The notes: a model not told the origin generated them from the sequence alone. Counted from the stretch's first letter, positions 1-11,670 are shown. The stretch is DNA of 64,000 bases from Petaurus breviceps papuanus (GCA_028583685.1 JAMXIF010001119.1:3397097-3461096), one strand, 5' to 3'. Numbers and translations: made by a program.

Positions 1-84
1 TCAAAGCCAAAATGGAATTTTAATATGGAGTTTTAACAAGGCTAAAATACCTATAGGGTATAAGTCATTCTTTAGAGAAAGATA

Positions 85-160
85 CTCATTCATTCATTAA
101 ATATTTATTTAGTGTGAGCAAAGCACAGTATGGTATTTTGGGAGACATAAAAATGCCCAT
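85..160 (-). mobile_element. L2 3' tail fragment
   Basis: Reads as the reverse of the L2 end: CATTCATTCATTAAATATTT, then GTGAGCAAAGCACAGTATGG. Short and decayed. Confidence 0.4.
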
Positions 161-204
161 ATTTAGGGTATGGACAGATTCAATATAGGAGCTCCTAGGG
201 TAGT

Positions 205-292
205 CCCCACCTCTCAGAGTTGTTGTGAGGAAGGCACTTTGTAAACTCTAGAGTATTACATAAACTGTGAGCTATTACTGTTATTATCACTA
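205..292 (+). mobile_element. MIR-type 3' fragment
   Basis: Contains CTCAGAGTTGTTGTGAGGA and a GAGCTATTACTGTTATTATC end, the usual MIR-family 3' arrangement. Confidence 0.45.
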
Positions 293-311
293 CCTATGGA
301 TATGCAAAGAT

Positions 312-515
312 GTCAGAGCAGATAGAGTGTTGGCCTTTGTGTCAGGACAATCTGGGTTCAAGACCTTCCTCTGATACATATTGACTGTGTGACCTTGCCA
401 AAGTCACCTAACTTCTCAGAGTCCCAAGCAAGTCTCTAGGTTTATAAATTCCAGATAAGTTGCTAAACTCTAATGGTGGTGGGGGTCTGCACAATGGGAG
501 TTACCGAGGGCTTGA
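312..515 (+). mobile_element. tRNA-SINE with CAA-CTCT / ATAAATT-type tail
   Basis: A tRNA-like head (GATAGAGTGTTGGCC, GGGTTCAAGACC) and GTGTGACCTTGCCAAAGTCA core run into a tail with CCCAAGCAAGTCTCTAGG and TATAAATTCCAGATAAG. Related copies lie at 51588-51780 and 55218-55450. Confidence 0.6.
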
Positions 516-987
516 AATAAAAACTAAGTAATGCTTTTTTTCCAGAGGCAGGAATTAGGCTAAGCTATCTAGAACCAAAGGCTTCTGCAAGAGAACTATA
601 GACGGAGATAGAGTTGGATTGGAAAAGATTCTAAGGAGTTTACATTTGATATCTTCAAGACTCAGCACTGCAGCAGGCCTTTCCCTGTTCTGGGCCCCTC
701 CCATCTTTCCCTGAATGCCTCCTCCCCTTCCCTAGATGCTCCAGTCTTGCCCCTCTCTCAGGCATGTTCTGGATCCAGTCAAGCTGATTAGTCAATGTTC
801 ATCATGAATGTTTACACCTTGGAAATGGCAAAATGCTACAAAACAAGGCTTGAATGGTTTGGTTCATTGTTTTCTTGATTGTCTAAGACTTATGAAAGTG
901 ATGGGGAAAATGTTTCCAGTACATCCCCTGTTTTCCAACGATTTGGTAAAATTTGGCACATGAATACTTTTATGCACATTGTTTCCT

Positions 988-1100
988 CCATTAGAATGTA
1001 AGCTCTTTGAGGGAAGATACTGGTTTTGATCTTTATTTGTATACCCAGTGCTTAAGCATAAGTCCTGGAAGATAATAGTAAATGCTTGTTGACTGGTTAG
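988..1100 (+). mobile_element. L2 3' end
   Basis: TAGAATGTAAGCTCTTTGAG, then TTTGTATACCCAGTGC and AGTAAATGCTTGTTGACTGG, the typical L2 3' terminus. Confidence 0.6.
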
Positions 1101-1317
1101 TTGATTCTGCAGGCAGGGAATAGTTCTGCTATTTTTGGTGTGATTGTTAAGGAAAATATCCTTCAGCAATTTTTAGGCCCAAAGTACTGTGTACTAATAG
1201 AGAGTATAGGGTTACCAGTCATGTTACTAATGTGTAATATCAATAAAGGACTCTACCCTTCAAGGAATGATTTCCTAAAATGCCCAGACGATGGCAAAAA
1301 TGGGGGAGAATAGTAAG

Positions 1318-1535
1318 AGAAGGGGATGGAGACTGAGAAAATCTGGGTTCTAGTCTGTGCTAACTGTTTACTGACTTTGAACAAGTTATTTCTCCTTTTA
1401 GCTTCCATTTTTTCATCAAGGAAAAGAAAAGCTTCCCTGTCTAACATCATAGAATTGTTATAAGGATCAATCAAAATGGTGCCTGTGAATTTTCTTTGTT
1501 CATTGCAACGTGCTATTAAATGTTAGGTATCATCA
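1318..1535 (+). mobile_element. MIR-type SINE
   Basis: AATCTGGGTTCTAGTC head, ACTTTGAACAAGTTATTTCT core, and an ATAGAATTGTTATAAGGATC to TGCTATTAAATGTTAGGTAT end. Confidence 0.5.
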
Positions 1536-2244
1536 CTATAAAGACTGTTAAAAGGGTGAAATCAGGGTCATGCTAGACCATAGCCCCTCTCTTCCTAATG
1601 ACTTGCTCTAGCCCTGGCCTGTGCCTAAGTGAATATTTAATACACCTCTCAGAGCTTCAAAATGTCATGTGTGAGGCTGGGTGTTGATGTCAGTCAACAG
1701 CAGAGTGGAAACAGGAGCCTGGAAATGTGCTTTTTTCTGTTGGAGTCAAAATGATGTCGGCACAGAACCAATTTTTCAATTTAAATCTGTTTCAGGAACA
1801 TTGCTGGCAAAAAGAGGGAGGTTAAGCCCTGCCAACATTAATGCAACAAATATCTGGGCTCAGGGATGAGTTTCACAGTGGGGAGGGTGCTGAGGGGGGC
1901 TTGCTGCCAATATAAACCATCCATTTCACAGAGCACCCACAATGTCCTAAAGGAGACAGACACACACACGCATTCATACACTCTCTCTTTTCTCTTCCCT
2001 TAAAGTCTGGCATCATAAGAGCACCTCTCCTAGGGTGACTAATATTTTCTCAGTCTTAAATCCTCCTACTCTCCCTATATCAGGCATGGAAAAAATAATT
2101 CTCTTTACAGTCCCAGGAGTAAGGGAGATTATGTTCATCAAAAAGCTCATTTTACCATTAGACTTAACTTTAGCCACCAAACTTTTTTTTTGCCAGAGCA
2201 ACTGACAAAGGACTCTATTTTAATTTTCTTTTATCTTTCCCTTC
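1536..2244. other. Non-repeat intronic stretch, no gene seen
   Basis: No repeat family recognised. Around 1685-1700 there is TGATGTCAGTCAACAG, a CRE/AP-1-like half-site pair. Short CA and TCTC runs occur near 1960-2000. No ORF here resembles a protein. Confidence 0.3.
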
Positions 2245-2257
2245 AAGACAGCACTGA

Positions 2258-2413
2258 GGGGATGGCTAGGTGGTGCAGTGAATAGAGCACTGGCCCTGTA
2301 GTCAGGAAGACCTGGGTTCGGATCTGGCCTCAGACACTTAACACAGGGAGTGGCTGTGTGACCTTGGGCAAGTCACTTAACCCCAATTGCCCTCCAAAAA
2401 GCAAAAAAAAAAA
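2258..2413 (+). mobile_element. WSINE-type short tRNA SINE, A-tailed
   Basis: Starts GGGATGGCTAGGTGGTGCAG, has CACTTAACCCCAATTGCCCT before the A tail, and is flanked by an exact 13-bp duplication AAGACAGCACTGA (2245-2257 and 2414-2426). The exact duplication suggests a fairly recent insertion. Confidence 0.9.
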
Positions 2414-2469
2414 AAGACAGCACTGAAAACATCCAAAAGAAAGGTAGAAAGAAAAGGAAGGAAGGAAAA

Positions 2470-2630
2470 GGCTTGAGCCTCTGAGTTCTAGTCCTATCTG
2501 CCACGAAATAGCTGTGTGACCTTGGACTGATCTCTTTGCTTTTCTGGGTATTTGTTTCCTCATCTGTTAAAATAAAGAAGTTTTAGACAAATGGGTCCCC
2601 ACAGTCCCTTCAATTTCTAAGATCCTTTGC
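2470..2630 (+). mobile_element. MIR-type SINE
   Basis: GAGTTCTAGTCCTATCTGCC, GCTGTGTGACCTTGGACTGA, TTTCCTCATCTGTTAAAATA and CAATTTCTAAGATCCTTTGC occur in the expected order. Confidence 0.6.
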
Positions 2631-3950
2631 CACTATAACCTATAAATCAGGCACTCACTTTTTGTATAATCAAGCATTTTGCTCAATATGAATGACTAAA
2701 GGTACAATGTACTGACTCTACCTAAAATTATGCACTACTTCCCGCCTGAGTTTGCCAGGAAGAAAGAACACCCTTCTCCTGTAGGAAAAAGAGGGTAATG
2801 GTACTAACAGGTCTCCTGGAAACAACAGCCCCAGGAGAGGTCAAGTTGCTTTTCTATTGTTGGAGTTTATATTTCAGAGACCAATGACAAGAGACTAAAT
2901 TACATGCCTTCCTTATGCACCAAGAACCAATTTTCCATTACTTATTTTAATGAATAATGTAAAATTCAACATGATTAGTAATCCAAAAAGTATTTGAATG
3001 TGACTCTGTGATATGTTTTGGTCCTTTAATATGGGTGTGCCTGATGTTTCCCACACAAAAATGGATTCTCATTAGGAAGATTGAGCAGTCCTAGGTTTTT
3101 CTAAGCTTTCTAGTTTCTTTATCCTATCTTACTTTTCTCTAATCTATACTAGAGGGCAGGGTGGAGGGAGGGAAGCATATTTTTCCATTCTGTAGCAAAG
3201 CACCAGCCTACTCATAATTCTCTTCTCTCAAACATTCTCTGAAATCAGGGACATTGTTTGATTTGGATTTCAGTAGGCTTCCCCCTTAAGAGTCCATGAA
3301 GAATAAACAGAATATTGAAATGACAAGTAATTATGCTGAGTAGATGCTATTAAAACAAAGAGTGTTTGGGAAATCAGGTAACTAAGCCTTGCCCTCCCCC
3401 CAAACCGTTCCCCCCCAACAACCTACCAATATATCTATCTGAAAACAAAACAAAATAAAACCTCAAAAAACCAAAACCCAATAGAGTGCTGATGGCCAAT
3501 CCAATCTGCTAAAGCATTCTCCAACATTGGCAAGAGGACTTTAGCCATGGCACATAAAGGACTGCCACCTTCCAGATCCTGAGCATTGACACAGAGAGGG
3601 AAGAGAGTGGGGTGTCCCAATATTTTTTCATAAAGGAGATACCAGGCTGTCTGTCCTTGTGAAAATAATTTGCTAACCATTTTATCTATGAAAATTTGGG
3701 AAGACAACCTTGCTATTGTTCCAGATGGCTAACAGGGTGAATACATCCTTTTAAATTTTGAATAAGGCCCCTAAGAGTGTGAAAAGAGTGGGAGCAGAGG
3801 TCAGAACCACTTGTCCCTACATGTCCTTGTGGGCTACAATATGAAACCTAAAGAAATAACTAAGTAGTCTAGCAGTATCCAGATGCACTTGGCTAGGACC
3901 TCAGTAGCTAATGGGATCTCATGGCCCAACTTAATTAGAATTTGGGCATT
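2631..3950. other. Unclassified intronic DNA
   Basis: No repeat or gene recognised. A minus-strand 90-codon ORF (3435-3707) resembles no protein I know. A-rich runs lie at 3430-3480. Confidence 0.3.
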
Positions 3951-4195
3951 GATCCACCTCCACAGAGAGAACTGATGGAATGTTGAGTGCATGCTAGGAT
4001 GTAATTTTTAAATTTTCCTTATTTTTTCTTGCTTTTTATTGTGTTTTTGCAACATGGCTAATATAGAAATACATTTTCTCTGATTTCACATTTATAGCTG
4101 ATATCATATTGCTTGTGTTTTCAATGGGTAGGGGAGGAATGGGAGGGAGGGAGAGAACTTGAACTCAAAATTGTAAAAAAAAAAAGAATATTAAA
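3951..4195 (+). mobile_element. L1 3' end (marsupial type)
   Basis: GATCCACCTCCACAGAGAGA, ACTGATGGAATGTTGAGTGC, then a GGGAGGGAGGGAGAGAACTT block followed by GAACTCAAAATTGT and an A-rich end. 5'-truncated; only 3' UTR remains. Confidence 0.7.
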
Positions 4196-4245
4196 AGTGA
4201 ATAGTCAACTAAAAAATTTGGGCCTTGCCTGGATGAATAAAACCT

Positions 4246-4503
4246 GAAGCTGTTTCTCCTTCACTTTTTGAAGAGGATCAATAACATCATGGGTGATGAC
4301 TTGTGAGTGAATTGGATTTAAGTGAGGCAGAGTTGTGCCAATTCAGCCTTGAGTCATTGAAGTCCAATGGCAAGTCCAAAATCAAGAGGACTGGCAATGG
4401 CCCAGGATGCAGTGGATGGCTTTGGTGTCTTCAATGCCTAACCAAACTCTAAGCACTCCATCTGCCTGCTTTCATTAGCCTTCGTGGCCATTGGAACAAA
4501 TTA
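4246..4503 (-). mobile_element. LINE-tailed marsupial repeat (copy 1)
   Basis: Contains GAATTGGATTTAAGTGAGGC, TGGCCCAGGATGCAGTGGAT, CTAAGCACTCCATCTGCCTG and GGCCATTGGAACAAATT, shared in order with the longer copy at 40312-40775. Read on the minus strand, its 3' end (GATCCTCTTCAAAAAGTGAA) resembles the tail of the RTE-type LINE at 48.5 kb. Class assignment is inferred. Confidence 0.55.
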
Positions 4504-5464
4504 CTTAAAATAGGAAGGAATATGTTCAAAATCTGTTGTATGGGTGTGAGTCAGGGAATAGTGAAGTCTTGAAAGAATTAAAAATGTGTATTAAGTGGAT
4601 GATGTAGAAGAGCCGCATATAACAAATAGAAAACTGCTATAAAGAACCAAAGGGTCATGCTTGGAAAAGTGCTGGGCTGGCTGTCAGCGGACCAAGATTC
4701 TGAGGCTTGAGATCTTCCTATGATAGCTCTGCCTTCAGGTTATCTCACCATGAACAATTTTTCGATTCCGGTGTCCAGGTCGCTTCATCTGACCTTCATC
4801 TGGACTCCAAGAGCTGCATTTACCCCTTTCTACTGCCGAACCAAAATAATAACCAGGGAAAACGTGATATTAAACTGCTGGTTTAGTTTAACACAAAGGG
4901 CAAAAATGCAGCCTTCTTCAACAGAGATTTAGGATTCAGCAGGAAGAAAGAGGGAAGGGTAAAGAGTAGCATGTGTTAATCAATGCCAGGAAGATTCTAG
5001 ATTAGAAAAAGGGCAAAAATAGGGACAGCAGACATGTTGATTTACTGGCATGATCTCCCTTTTCTCTTTGTTCTTAATAAATGTTTAAAAGTGTTTAATA
5101 AATGTTTGTTGGATGGATGAATGTTTACCACTTGCCACAGGGGAAACAGATGTAGAGAGAGAAAGGAACTGGAGAGTCAGACAGAAGGAGTGTGCCAAAA
5201 GCTAACAACACGAACTGTGTTAGCACTTCTAGGTCAGAAACTGTGTTAGCATTCCTAGGTGAAGACTGCTTAAGGAGGCATATTAACATCTTCTCTCTGA
5301 ACAGTTAGAAGGAGGTAGTTAAAAACTTTAAGAAATATCATCTGACCTTCATGCCTTTGACAACTGGGGGAGAACAGGCAGAGGAAGCTGACATGGGCAA
5401 CTAGAACTATATGTGGCTTGGAACTTTTTCATGACTCAGACACAATTGCTGAGAGAAAGCTCTA
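4504..5464. other. Unclassified intronic DNA
   Basis: No gene seen. A short L2-like TTAATAAATGTTTGTTGGAT piece lies near 5090-5125. A few CpGs around 4755-4790 stand out locally, but there is no island. Confidence 0.3.
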
Positions 5465-6490
5465 GGTCAAGTCCATTCATGATGCATTTACTAAGTGCCT
5501 GTTGCCTGCCTGGCACCATACGAGGTGTTAGGTATACAAAAAATAAAAGTCTCTACCCTCAAGGAGCTTATATTCTAACGGGGAGAGGGGAAGAGAAGCA
5601 ATATATACAGAGTCAGGAGGACTCATCTTCCTGAGTTCAAATATAGCCTCAGACACTTGCTGGCTGTGTGACCCTGGGCAAATCACTTAACCCTGTTTGC
5701 TTCAGTTCCTCATCTGTAAAATGAGTTGGAGAGGGAAATGGCAAACCACTCTAGTGTCTTTGCCAGGAAAACTCCAAATGGGGTCGTGGAGGATTAAACA
5801 CAACTTAAAAGTGAATATGAATAATAACAATAACAAAAAGTAAATACAAAATATTTATTAAGTAAAATGAGGGAGGGAGGGTACTAATAATTAGGTGAGT
5901 CAGAAAAGACCTCCTATAGGAGGGTGCACCCCAGTTGGGATCTGAAGGGAGCTAGGGATTCCAAGAAGCAAGTTTAAGGAGGAAGAGCATCCTAGGTAGG
6001 AGTGCCTGAAGAGAAGTGCTAGGAAATCAATCTAGAAATATAATGCTGGATCCAGATTCGGAACTGCTTTACATTGCAGGCAAAGGTATTTGCATGGTAT
6101 CCTAAAGATGAGAGGGAGCAACTGAAAACTTCTCAGATAGAAGAATAACATGGGCAGACCTGGGCTCTAAGAATATCAAATTGGCAGCTAAGTGGAGGAT
6201 GGATTAGAAAGGGGAGAGCCTGGAGTCAAGGAGACCAATTTGGAGGCTGCTGCAATAGTCTAGGTGAGAAGTGCTATAGGCTTGAGCTAGAAAAGGGTCT
6301 GCTATATGAGTGGAGAGAAAAGGATGGATACGAGAGATGCTATGGAAGAACATCAACAAAGGCTCGCCATTTGCTTGGGCATGGGGACAGAGGGAGGGAG
6401 AAGAGTTGAAGAGGACTCCAAGATTACAAGTCTGAGATGACCCTTGGCAGAAACAGGGAAGTTAGAAGAAGGGTGGGCTTCGGGTAGCAA
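5465..6490 (-). mobile_element. L2 copy, interrupted by a SINE
   Basis: Reverse L2 3' end (TTTACTAAGTGCCTGTTGCC, CTCAAGGAGCTTATATTCTA), resuming beyond the SINE with CATGGGCAGACCTGGGCTCT, GGAGGATGGATTAGAAAGGG and GGAGGCTGCTGCAATAGTCT. About 0.8 kb of L2 remains. Confidence 0.65.
5609..5840 (+). mobile_element. MAR1-type SINE, 5'-truncated, inside L2
   Basis: AGTCAGGAGGACTCATCTTC, CTGTGTGACCCTGGGCAAAT, CTCATCTGTAAAATGAGTTG and CAAATGGGGTCGTGGAGG occur in order. Confidence 0.85.
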
Positions 6491-6689
6491 TTTGATATAG
6501 GTTATAGATGTGCAATCACACAAAACATATTTCCATATTAGTCATATTGTAAAAGAAGAAACAGATCCAAAGGAAGAAAACCATGAAAAAAGTAAATTGA
6601 AAAATAGTATGCTTCGATCTACATTCGGACACCATCAGTTCTTTTTCCAGATGTGGATAGTGTTTCCCATCATGACTCTTTACATGCAG

Positions 6690-6820
6690 TCTCCCCCATT
6701 AGACTGTGAGTTCCTTGAGGGCAGGAACTCTCTTTTGACTTTTTTTTTGGATCCCCAGCACCTTCACACAGCACCTGGATAATAGTAAGTGCTTAATAAA
6801 TGTATATGTATTGACTGACT
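6690..6820 (+). mobile_element. L2 3' end
   Basis: CATTAGACTGTGAGTTCCTT, GAGGGCAGGAACTCTC, GGATCCCCAGCACCTTCACA, then AGTAAGTGCTTAATAAATG. Confidence 0.7.
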
Positions 6821-7036
6821 GTAGACAAACTGAAAATAGGGACAATTACAAGGGTTTTGATACCTTAAAAAAAATCTGAAAGTCTCAGGGCAGAAACTGA
6901 GACTTGTGAGGGTACAAAGTCTAGAAAAGTTCAGGGGAAGTTAGAAAAAACTATGGTTTATTCAAGCCAGAGATAAAACCAAAATTAGATTAAGCAATAC
7001 TTGGAAACTGGTGAAGGTTCATGAATGCTGACCATG

Positions 7037-7202
7037 GAATCACAGATTTAGAGAGATCTGCCAACTCCTTCATTTTACAAATGAGGAAAGAGTGGCAGAG
7101 ATGTAGAGTGACTTCTTTTTAATGTCACATAGAGAGTAAATAGCAAAGTCAGGATTTGAACCTTGCTCCTGAAACACAAAGGCCAGCATTGTTCCATTAT
7201 GC
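7037..7202 (-). mobile_element. MIR-type SINE
   Basis: Antisense layout: CTTCATTTTACAAATGAGGA, then TAAATAGCAAAGTCAGGATT and TGAACCTTGCTCCTG. Confidence 0.6.
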
Positions 7203-7775
7203 TAATTATACCTATAACAATGTCATAATTCTATTTCCATAAGCCTTGGTATAAATTGAGAATCACCTTTTCAACTATAGATTTACTATACTAGGTAAGA
7301 TTTGTATTTTAATAAAATATTCTTCCCCCCCCCAATAGGAAAAAAGCATAGCTAAGTGAGAAAATGTGCTCATCTTTGATTTGGTTAATATGAAAAGTGT
7401 AGAATGAAGAAGGGAAGTGGGAGGTAGGAAAAATAACATAAAATAAAAGTTACATAAAAGTAACATGACGAATTGATTATGTACTTTTTTAAAAGTAAGC
7501 TATAGCTGGAAAAAAAAGAGCATGGCATGAGTCTATAGTTCAAATATCAGCAACTACCTGGTGAAAGGTTACCTAAATTAAAAGCAGAGTTCCCCAGAAG
7601 AAATAAAACTGCGTTTGATAGACCCAGACCTATAAAATCATGTTAAATATCACATATCTTTCTATTTACTTTCCTCAAAACTGTAGCTTTTATTGTTGAA
7701 TTTACTTAGAAAATATTCATCTATTGCAAAAAGAAAAAAACAGAAGGAAAAAAAATTATGCTAACCGACATCGTA
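7203..7775. other. AT-rich unclassified DNA
   Basis: No gene or named repeat. A C run at 7326-7335 and A-rich runs near 7510 and 7730-7755. Confidence 0.3.
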
Positions 7776-8075
7776 TGACAATGCAGTATTGTAGACAGAA
7801 TACTTGGTTTGGAATCAGAAAATCAGTATTCAAGTCATAGTTCTAACATTTAACAGTTTGGTGATTTTGAGCAGTACTTCACCTTTCTGGGCTTTAGATT
7901 CTTTATCTGTAAAATAAGGGGACTGAACTAAAGGCTCATTTATCTCTAACAGTCCATAATGTTGTTCTGTAGCTGTTTCAGCAAGTCACTTTTCTGGGTC
8001 TCAATATTTTTATCTGTAAAATAATGGGATTGAACCAGAGAGCCCATCCATCTCTCACATTCTGTGAGGCTGTTC
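7776..8075 (+). mobile_element. Two adjacent MIR/THER1-type SINE copies
   Basis: The first (to about 7965) has TTGGTTTGGAATCAGAAAAT and CTTTATCTGTAAAATAAGGG. The second (from about 7978) has CAAGTCACTTTTCTGGGTCT, TTTATCTGTAAAATAATGGG and a CCCATCCATCTCTCACATTC end. Confidence 0.6.
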
Positions 8076-9405
8076 AATAACTCTTTCCTCCTCCCCCAAC
8101 TACTTTAAAAAGGTTTTACTCTCTTTTTAGGAAATAAGGCAATGTCCAGGGCTAGTTTTTTACCTCTTAAAACAAAGTTACTGGAATTTAAAATTTAATT
8201 AAAATTCACTTGCCTGGAAAGGTAATACTTTGACCTACTTACATGCAACTTGTTCTCTCCAGATGTACATGAAGCAGACCTGATAAATTGGAAGAGAGGC
8301 CTTAGACTGACATCTCTAAGAGAAATGGGGGTGAATCTTAGCCTTTTGCTAATCAGTGAAGTCAACCCCGTGCAATGCTCTCACAGTAGTATCTCTCTAG
8401 CAGGCCAACTTTCCCCACTGTGAATGTAAAAGTTGATATGACTTTTATTCTGATTTTCTAAAAGCATTAAGTCTTTTCATTCTGAAGTAATCATTACTGT
8501 TTGACAGCTTCACCAGGGTTTTCATTATATCATTCTTCAGAGGAGGAAAAAGAGTGAGTAGGCCTGTCTTGGGCATCAGCTTTATTTTTTGACAGCCTAC
8601 CCCTGCTCTGCGATCTTATTGTTCACACAATATCTGTCTCTTTGTGAACGCCTGCCTTTAAAACCACAAAACCTTATTTAAACTTAATAAAAAATGTCTA
8701 TCTCTTTTCCCCTTTGTTAAGTACAAAGAATGAACAATGGAAGCTAGGTCATCATGAAACATGGAGCACATGGAAGACATAGATTTTGCCAGCTGTCAGG
8801 CACAAAAAAGATGTATTGAAGTGGCTTGCTAAGCAATGAAATAAGGATCTTTTGACAGAGTCTTTTAATTAGCATGAGATCACATCTTTCTGACTAATAT
8901 TTCCTCCACATTTTAGCACGATTAGGCACGATTCTGTAGGAACTGTAGTTTGAGGAGAGATGAAGGAGAAATATTTTCTACAATATGAATCCCTTTGCTC
9001 TGGCTTCTGAGGCTGTTATATCAAGGAATCATTTGTGCATAGTCTCCTGGGAGACATCCCTCCCACCTTGGTACTCATGAGTAACCAAAATGCTATCTCT
9101 TCTCTATTGCTACACAAATAATCATGCACCCAAGTCCTGAAACAAAGTTGAGGGTTTGGGTGGAGAATTTAAAAAGTCACAGTTCTGTTCTCTTCAGGGG
9201 AATGTACTTGGGTGGGGATCTGGGAGAATACTGCTCTGTGCTGCAGATGTTTGTTTCATTGTAATCTTTAGTAAGGGAAGAGAGTATAGGTAAATGGAAA
9301 AGGAATGGTAAGATTTTTTTGGGACCTGGAAATGAGCAAGTCCCCAATTAGACTATTAGTTGTTGCCCTTGGACAACTCAGGCTGGATGGCTTCTTATTT
9401 GGAGT
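8076..9405. other. Repeat-poor intronic block
   Basis: About 1.3 kb with no recognisable SINE, LINE or simple repeat, which is long for this window. It includes CTTTTGACAGAGTCTTTTAA and TTAATTAGCATGAGATCACA near 8850-8885 and an AACAATGG SOX-like site near 8732. Candidate conserved non-coding DNA. Confidence 0.3.
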
Positions 9406-9540
9406 GCTGTAGTAGAGGATTCATGTTTCTATGGACTGGCTTAGATGGCCTCTGAAGTCCCTTCCAGCCTTGACATTCTGTGATTTCACTTGTCTGGGTT
9501 TTAATATCTTCAGTGGTAAAATGAGGGATTGGTAGAAATG
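9406..9540 (+). mobile_element. MIR/THER1-type 3' fragments
   Basis: GATGGCCTCTGAAGTCCCTT and CCAGCCTTGACATTCTGTGA, followed by a second short piece with TCAGTGGTAAAATGAGGGAT. Confidence 0.5.
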
Positions 9541-9669
9541 AGAAGACAATTAATTGTGGTTCTTTTCACAGGTATGGCCACTAGGGAGAAAGTCTAAAGC
9601 AAACAAAGCATAGAGGCAATCACAAAAGATTAAAGAATCCAATTGCATGAAACCAAAATGGTTTCACAC

Positions 9670-9785
9670 TGTCAAACAAATGGCTTAACCTCTCTGGGCC
9701 TCAGTTTCCTCATCTGTAAAATGAAGGACATAGACTTAATGACCTTAAGGGTCATCTCAAACTCCAAATCAGTGATCCTATGAAA
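9670..9785 (+). mobile_element. MIR/THER1-type SINE
   Basis: TTAACCTCTCTGGGCCTCAG, TTTCCTCATCTGTAAAATGA, CATCTCAAACTCCAAATCAG. Confidence 0.65.
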
Positions 9786-10830
9786 AGTTATATATTGGTA
9801 AAAATATCTTTGCATAAAATATCACCAATATAGGTTCCATATTCAAAATATATAGGGACACCAATATTTAATTCCAAGAGCCATTTTCCAGTGGATAAGT
9901 GGTCAAAGAATACAAACAAAATAGTTCTCAAAAGAAGAATGGCAAACTCTAAATACCACATGAAAAACTGCTGCAGATGACTTATAAGGCAAAAAATACA
10001 AATTGAAACAACTCAGAGGTTTCACAGCACATCCAGCAAAGTGACAAAAATGACAAAAGGTGAGAAAAGCCAACATTGGAGAGGTCTGAAACAACCTTCA
10101 CTGCTGGTGAAGGAGTCAACTGTTTCAAGTATTCTGGAAAGCAATCTGAAATGATGCCAAAGAGTGACTAAGACGTTCATACCCTTTGACCCAGAGATTA
10201 TACTCCTAGGCATAGACCCCAGGGAGGTCAAAGACAGAGAGAAAAGTCCCACATACATGAAAATATGAATAGCAGCACTTTCTGTATTAGTAAAGAACTA
10301 GCCAAGTAAATCTGCATTTGCTGAGGACTATCTAAGTAAACTATAGTGCAGCAATGTTATAGGATCTCACTGTGCTGTAAGAAACTGATTATAAAGAATT
10401 CAAGAAACACTTGGGGGGAGGGATGATGCCTAGTGAAACAAGATAACTGGGAAAATAATATGCATATCAACCTCAACAAAATAAGTATAATAAACAACAA
10501 CAAATCCCCAAACTGAATGCCATATAATTATGATGACCAAGCTTGGTGTCCTCTTCCACTAATTCCCCCCGCACCCCTTCTTTACAGAGGTGAGGGACTA
10601 TGGGTATGGAACACTGAATATACTGCCATGCTTAACTGAAGTGTTACTTAGTTTTGCTGAACTGCCCCCCCTCCCTCTTTCTTTTTTATTCTTTGTGGCA
10701 AGGGGGGGGAGGCTTCTGGGGGATGGGGAATATGTTTAGAAATGAAAATATATCAATTTTTATTGATATATCAATCAATATATATATATATGTTTGGAAA
10801 CAAAAGATAGCAATTAAAATTTTAAAAATG
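9786..10830 (+). mobile_element. L1, 5'-truncated 3' end of ORF2 plus 3' UTR
   Basis: Decayed ORF2 end: TGGATAAGTGGTCAAAGAAT, ATACCCTTTGACCCAGAGAT, CTCCTAGGCATAGACCCC. It is followed by the 3' UTR: GCCATATAATTATGATGACC, AAGCTTGG, GAGGGACTATGGGTATGGAA, TTTTGCTGAACTGCC, ending AATTAAAATTTTAAAAATG. No open frame survives. Confidence 0.8.
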
Positions 10831-10890
10831 AAGGGCTTGAACAAAATGTTCTTTAAGATCCCTATTAGCTCTGATAAGATTTTATGAATC
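10831..10890 (+). mobile_element. MIR-type 3' fragment
   Basis: TTTAAGATCCCTATTAGCTC, TGATAAGATTTTATGAATC. Confidence 0.45.
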
Positions 10891-10892
10891 TA

Positions 10893-11205
10893 GTCATGTG
10901 ATCCTGGGCAAATCACTTATCCCCCCTTTGCCTCAGTTTCCTCATTTGTATAATGGGTATAATATAGCACCTACCTTCCAGGGTTTTTTTGTGAATATCA
11001 ACAAGATATTAATTGCAAAATACTTAGCAGAGTGCCTGGCACATTGTATTTATTGTTGTTGAGTCATTTCAGTCGTGTCTTACTCTTTGTGATCCCATTC
11101 GACGTTTTCTTAGCAAAGATACTGGAGTAGCTTGCCATTTCCTTCCCCACCTCATTTTATGGCACATAGTAAGCACTAGGTAAATGTTAGCTATTGTTAT
11201 TAGTC
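10893..11205 (+). mobile_element. MIR-type SINE split by a MAR1 fragment
   Basis: CCTGGGCAAATCACTTATCC, TTTCCTCATTTGTATAATGG, AGAGTGCCTGGCACA; resumes with GGCACATAGTAAGCACTAGG and TAAATGTTAGCTATTGTTAT. Confidence 0.65.
11044..11159 (-). mobile_element. MAR1-type SINE 3' part, inserted in MIR
   Basis: TGAGTCATTTCAGTCGTGTC, TTTGTGATCCCATTCGACG, CTTGCCATTTCCTTCCCCAC. Bordered by TGGCACA on both sides (11037-11043, 11160-11166), the likely target duplication. Confidence 0.75.
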
Positions 11206-11344
11206 TCTGGAAAAAGGGACTGGTACAGAAAAAAAGGAACTATGTATTATCTGAGACTAGGTGATACACAGTAACAGTTGCAGATAACTTAGAAGGCTTG
11301 TTAGAATTTTGAAAGGGAACAAGATCAGGTAGCTTTTACAACTT

Positions 11345-11670
11345 CAAGAAGAAACTCAGAAGGGACCTCTGTGATGATCTAGTCCAATCTCTCCATTTTA
11401 TAGATGAGAAAACTGCGGCCCAGAGATAGGAAATGACTTGAACTAGGTCACAAAGGCAGTGGAACCAGATTTTGAACCCTGGCTACCCTGACCCCAAGGG
11501 TTCTTTCTCCAATGCCATGATGGCTTTAATCTTAATCAAAAACCATAGACTGTCCTCTATTTTTTTTCAAGAGTGTGTTTATGGAATCACAGAATTAGGA
11601 CTGAAAGGGATCTTTTGATATTATTGAGCCCAAATCCCTTGTTTATACAGATGAGAAAACTGAGGCCCTC
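11345..11670 (-). mobile_element. Two MIR/THER1-type SINE copies
   Basis: First copy to about 11525: GTGATGATCTAGTCCAATCT, CCATTTTATAGATGAGAAAA, TTTTGAACCCTGGCTACCCT. Second from about 11580: ATGGAATCACAGAATTAGGA and ACAGATGAGAAAACTGAGGC. Confidence 0.65.

Noticed and set aside
2258-2413. Possible functional tRNA gene in the SINE heads
   Set aside because: The A- and B-box-like text is part of a complete A-tailed SINE with a target duplication; no tRNA cloverleaf is apparent.
3435-3707. Minus-strand ORF of 90 codons (LCVNAQDLEGGSPLCAMAKV)
   Set aside because: It looked protein-like, but no family, splice site or neighbouring exon supports it.
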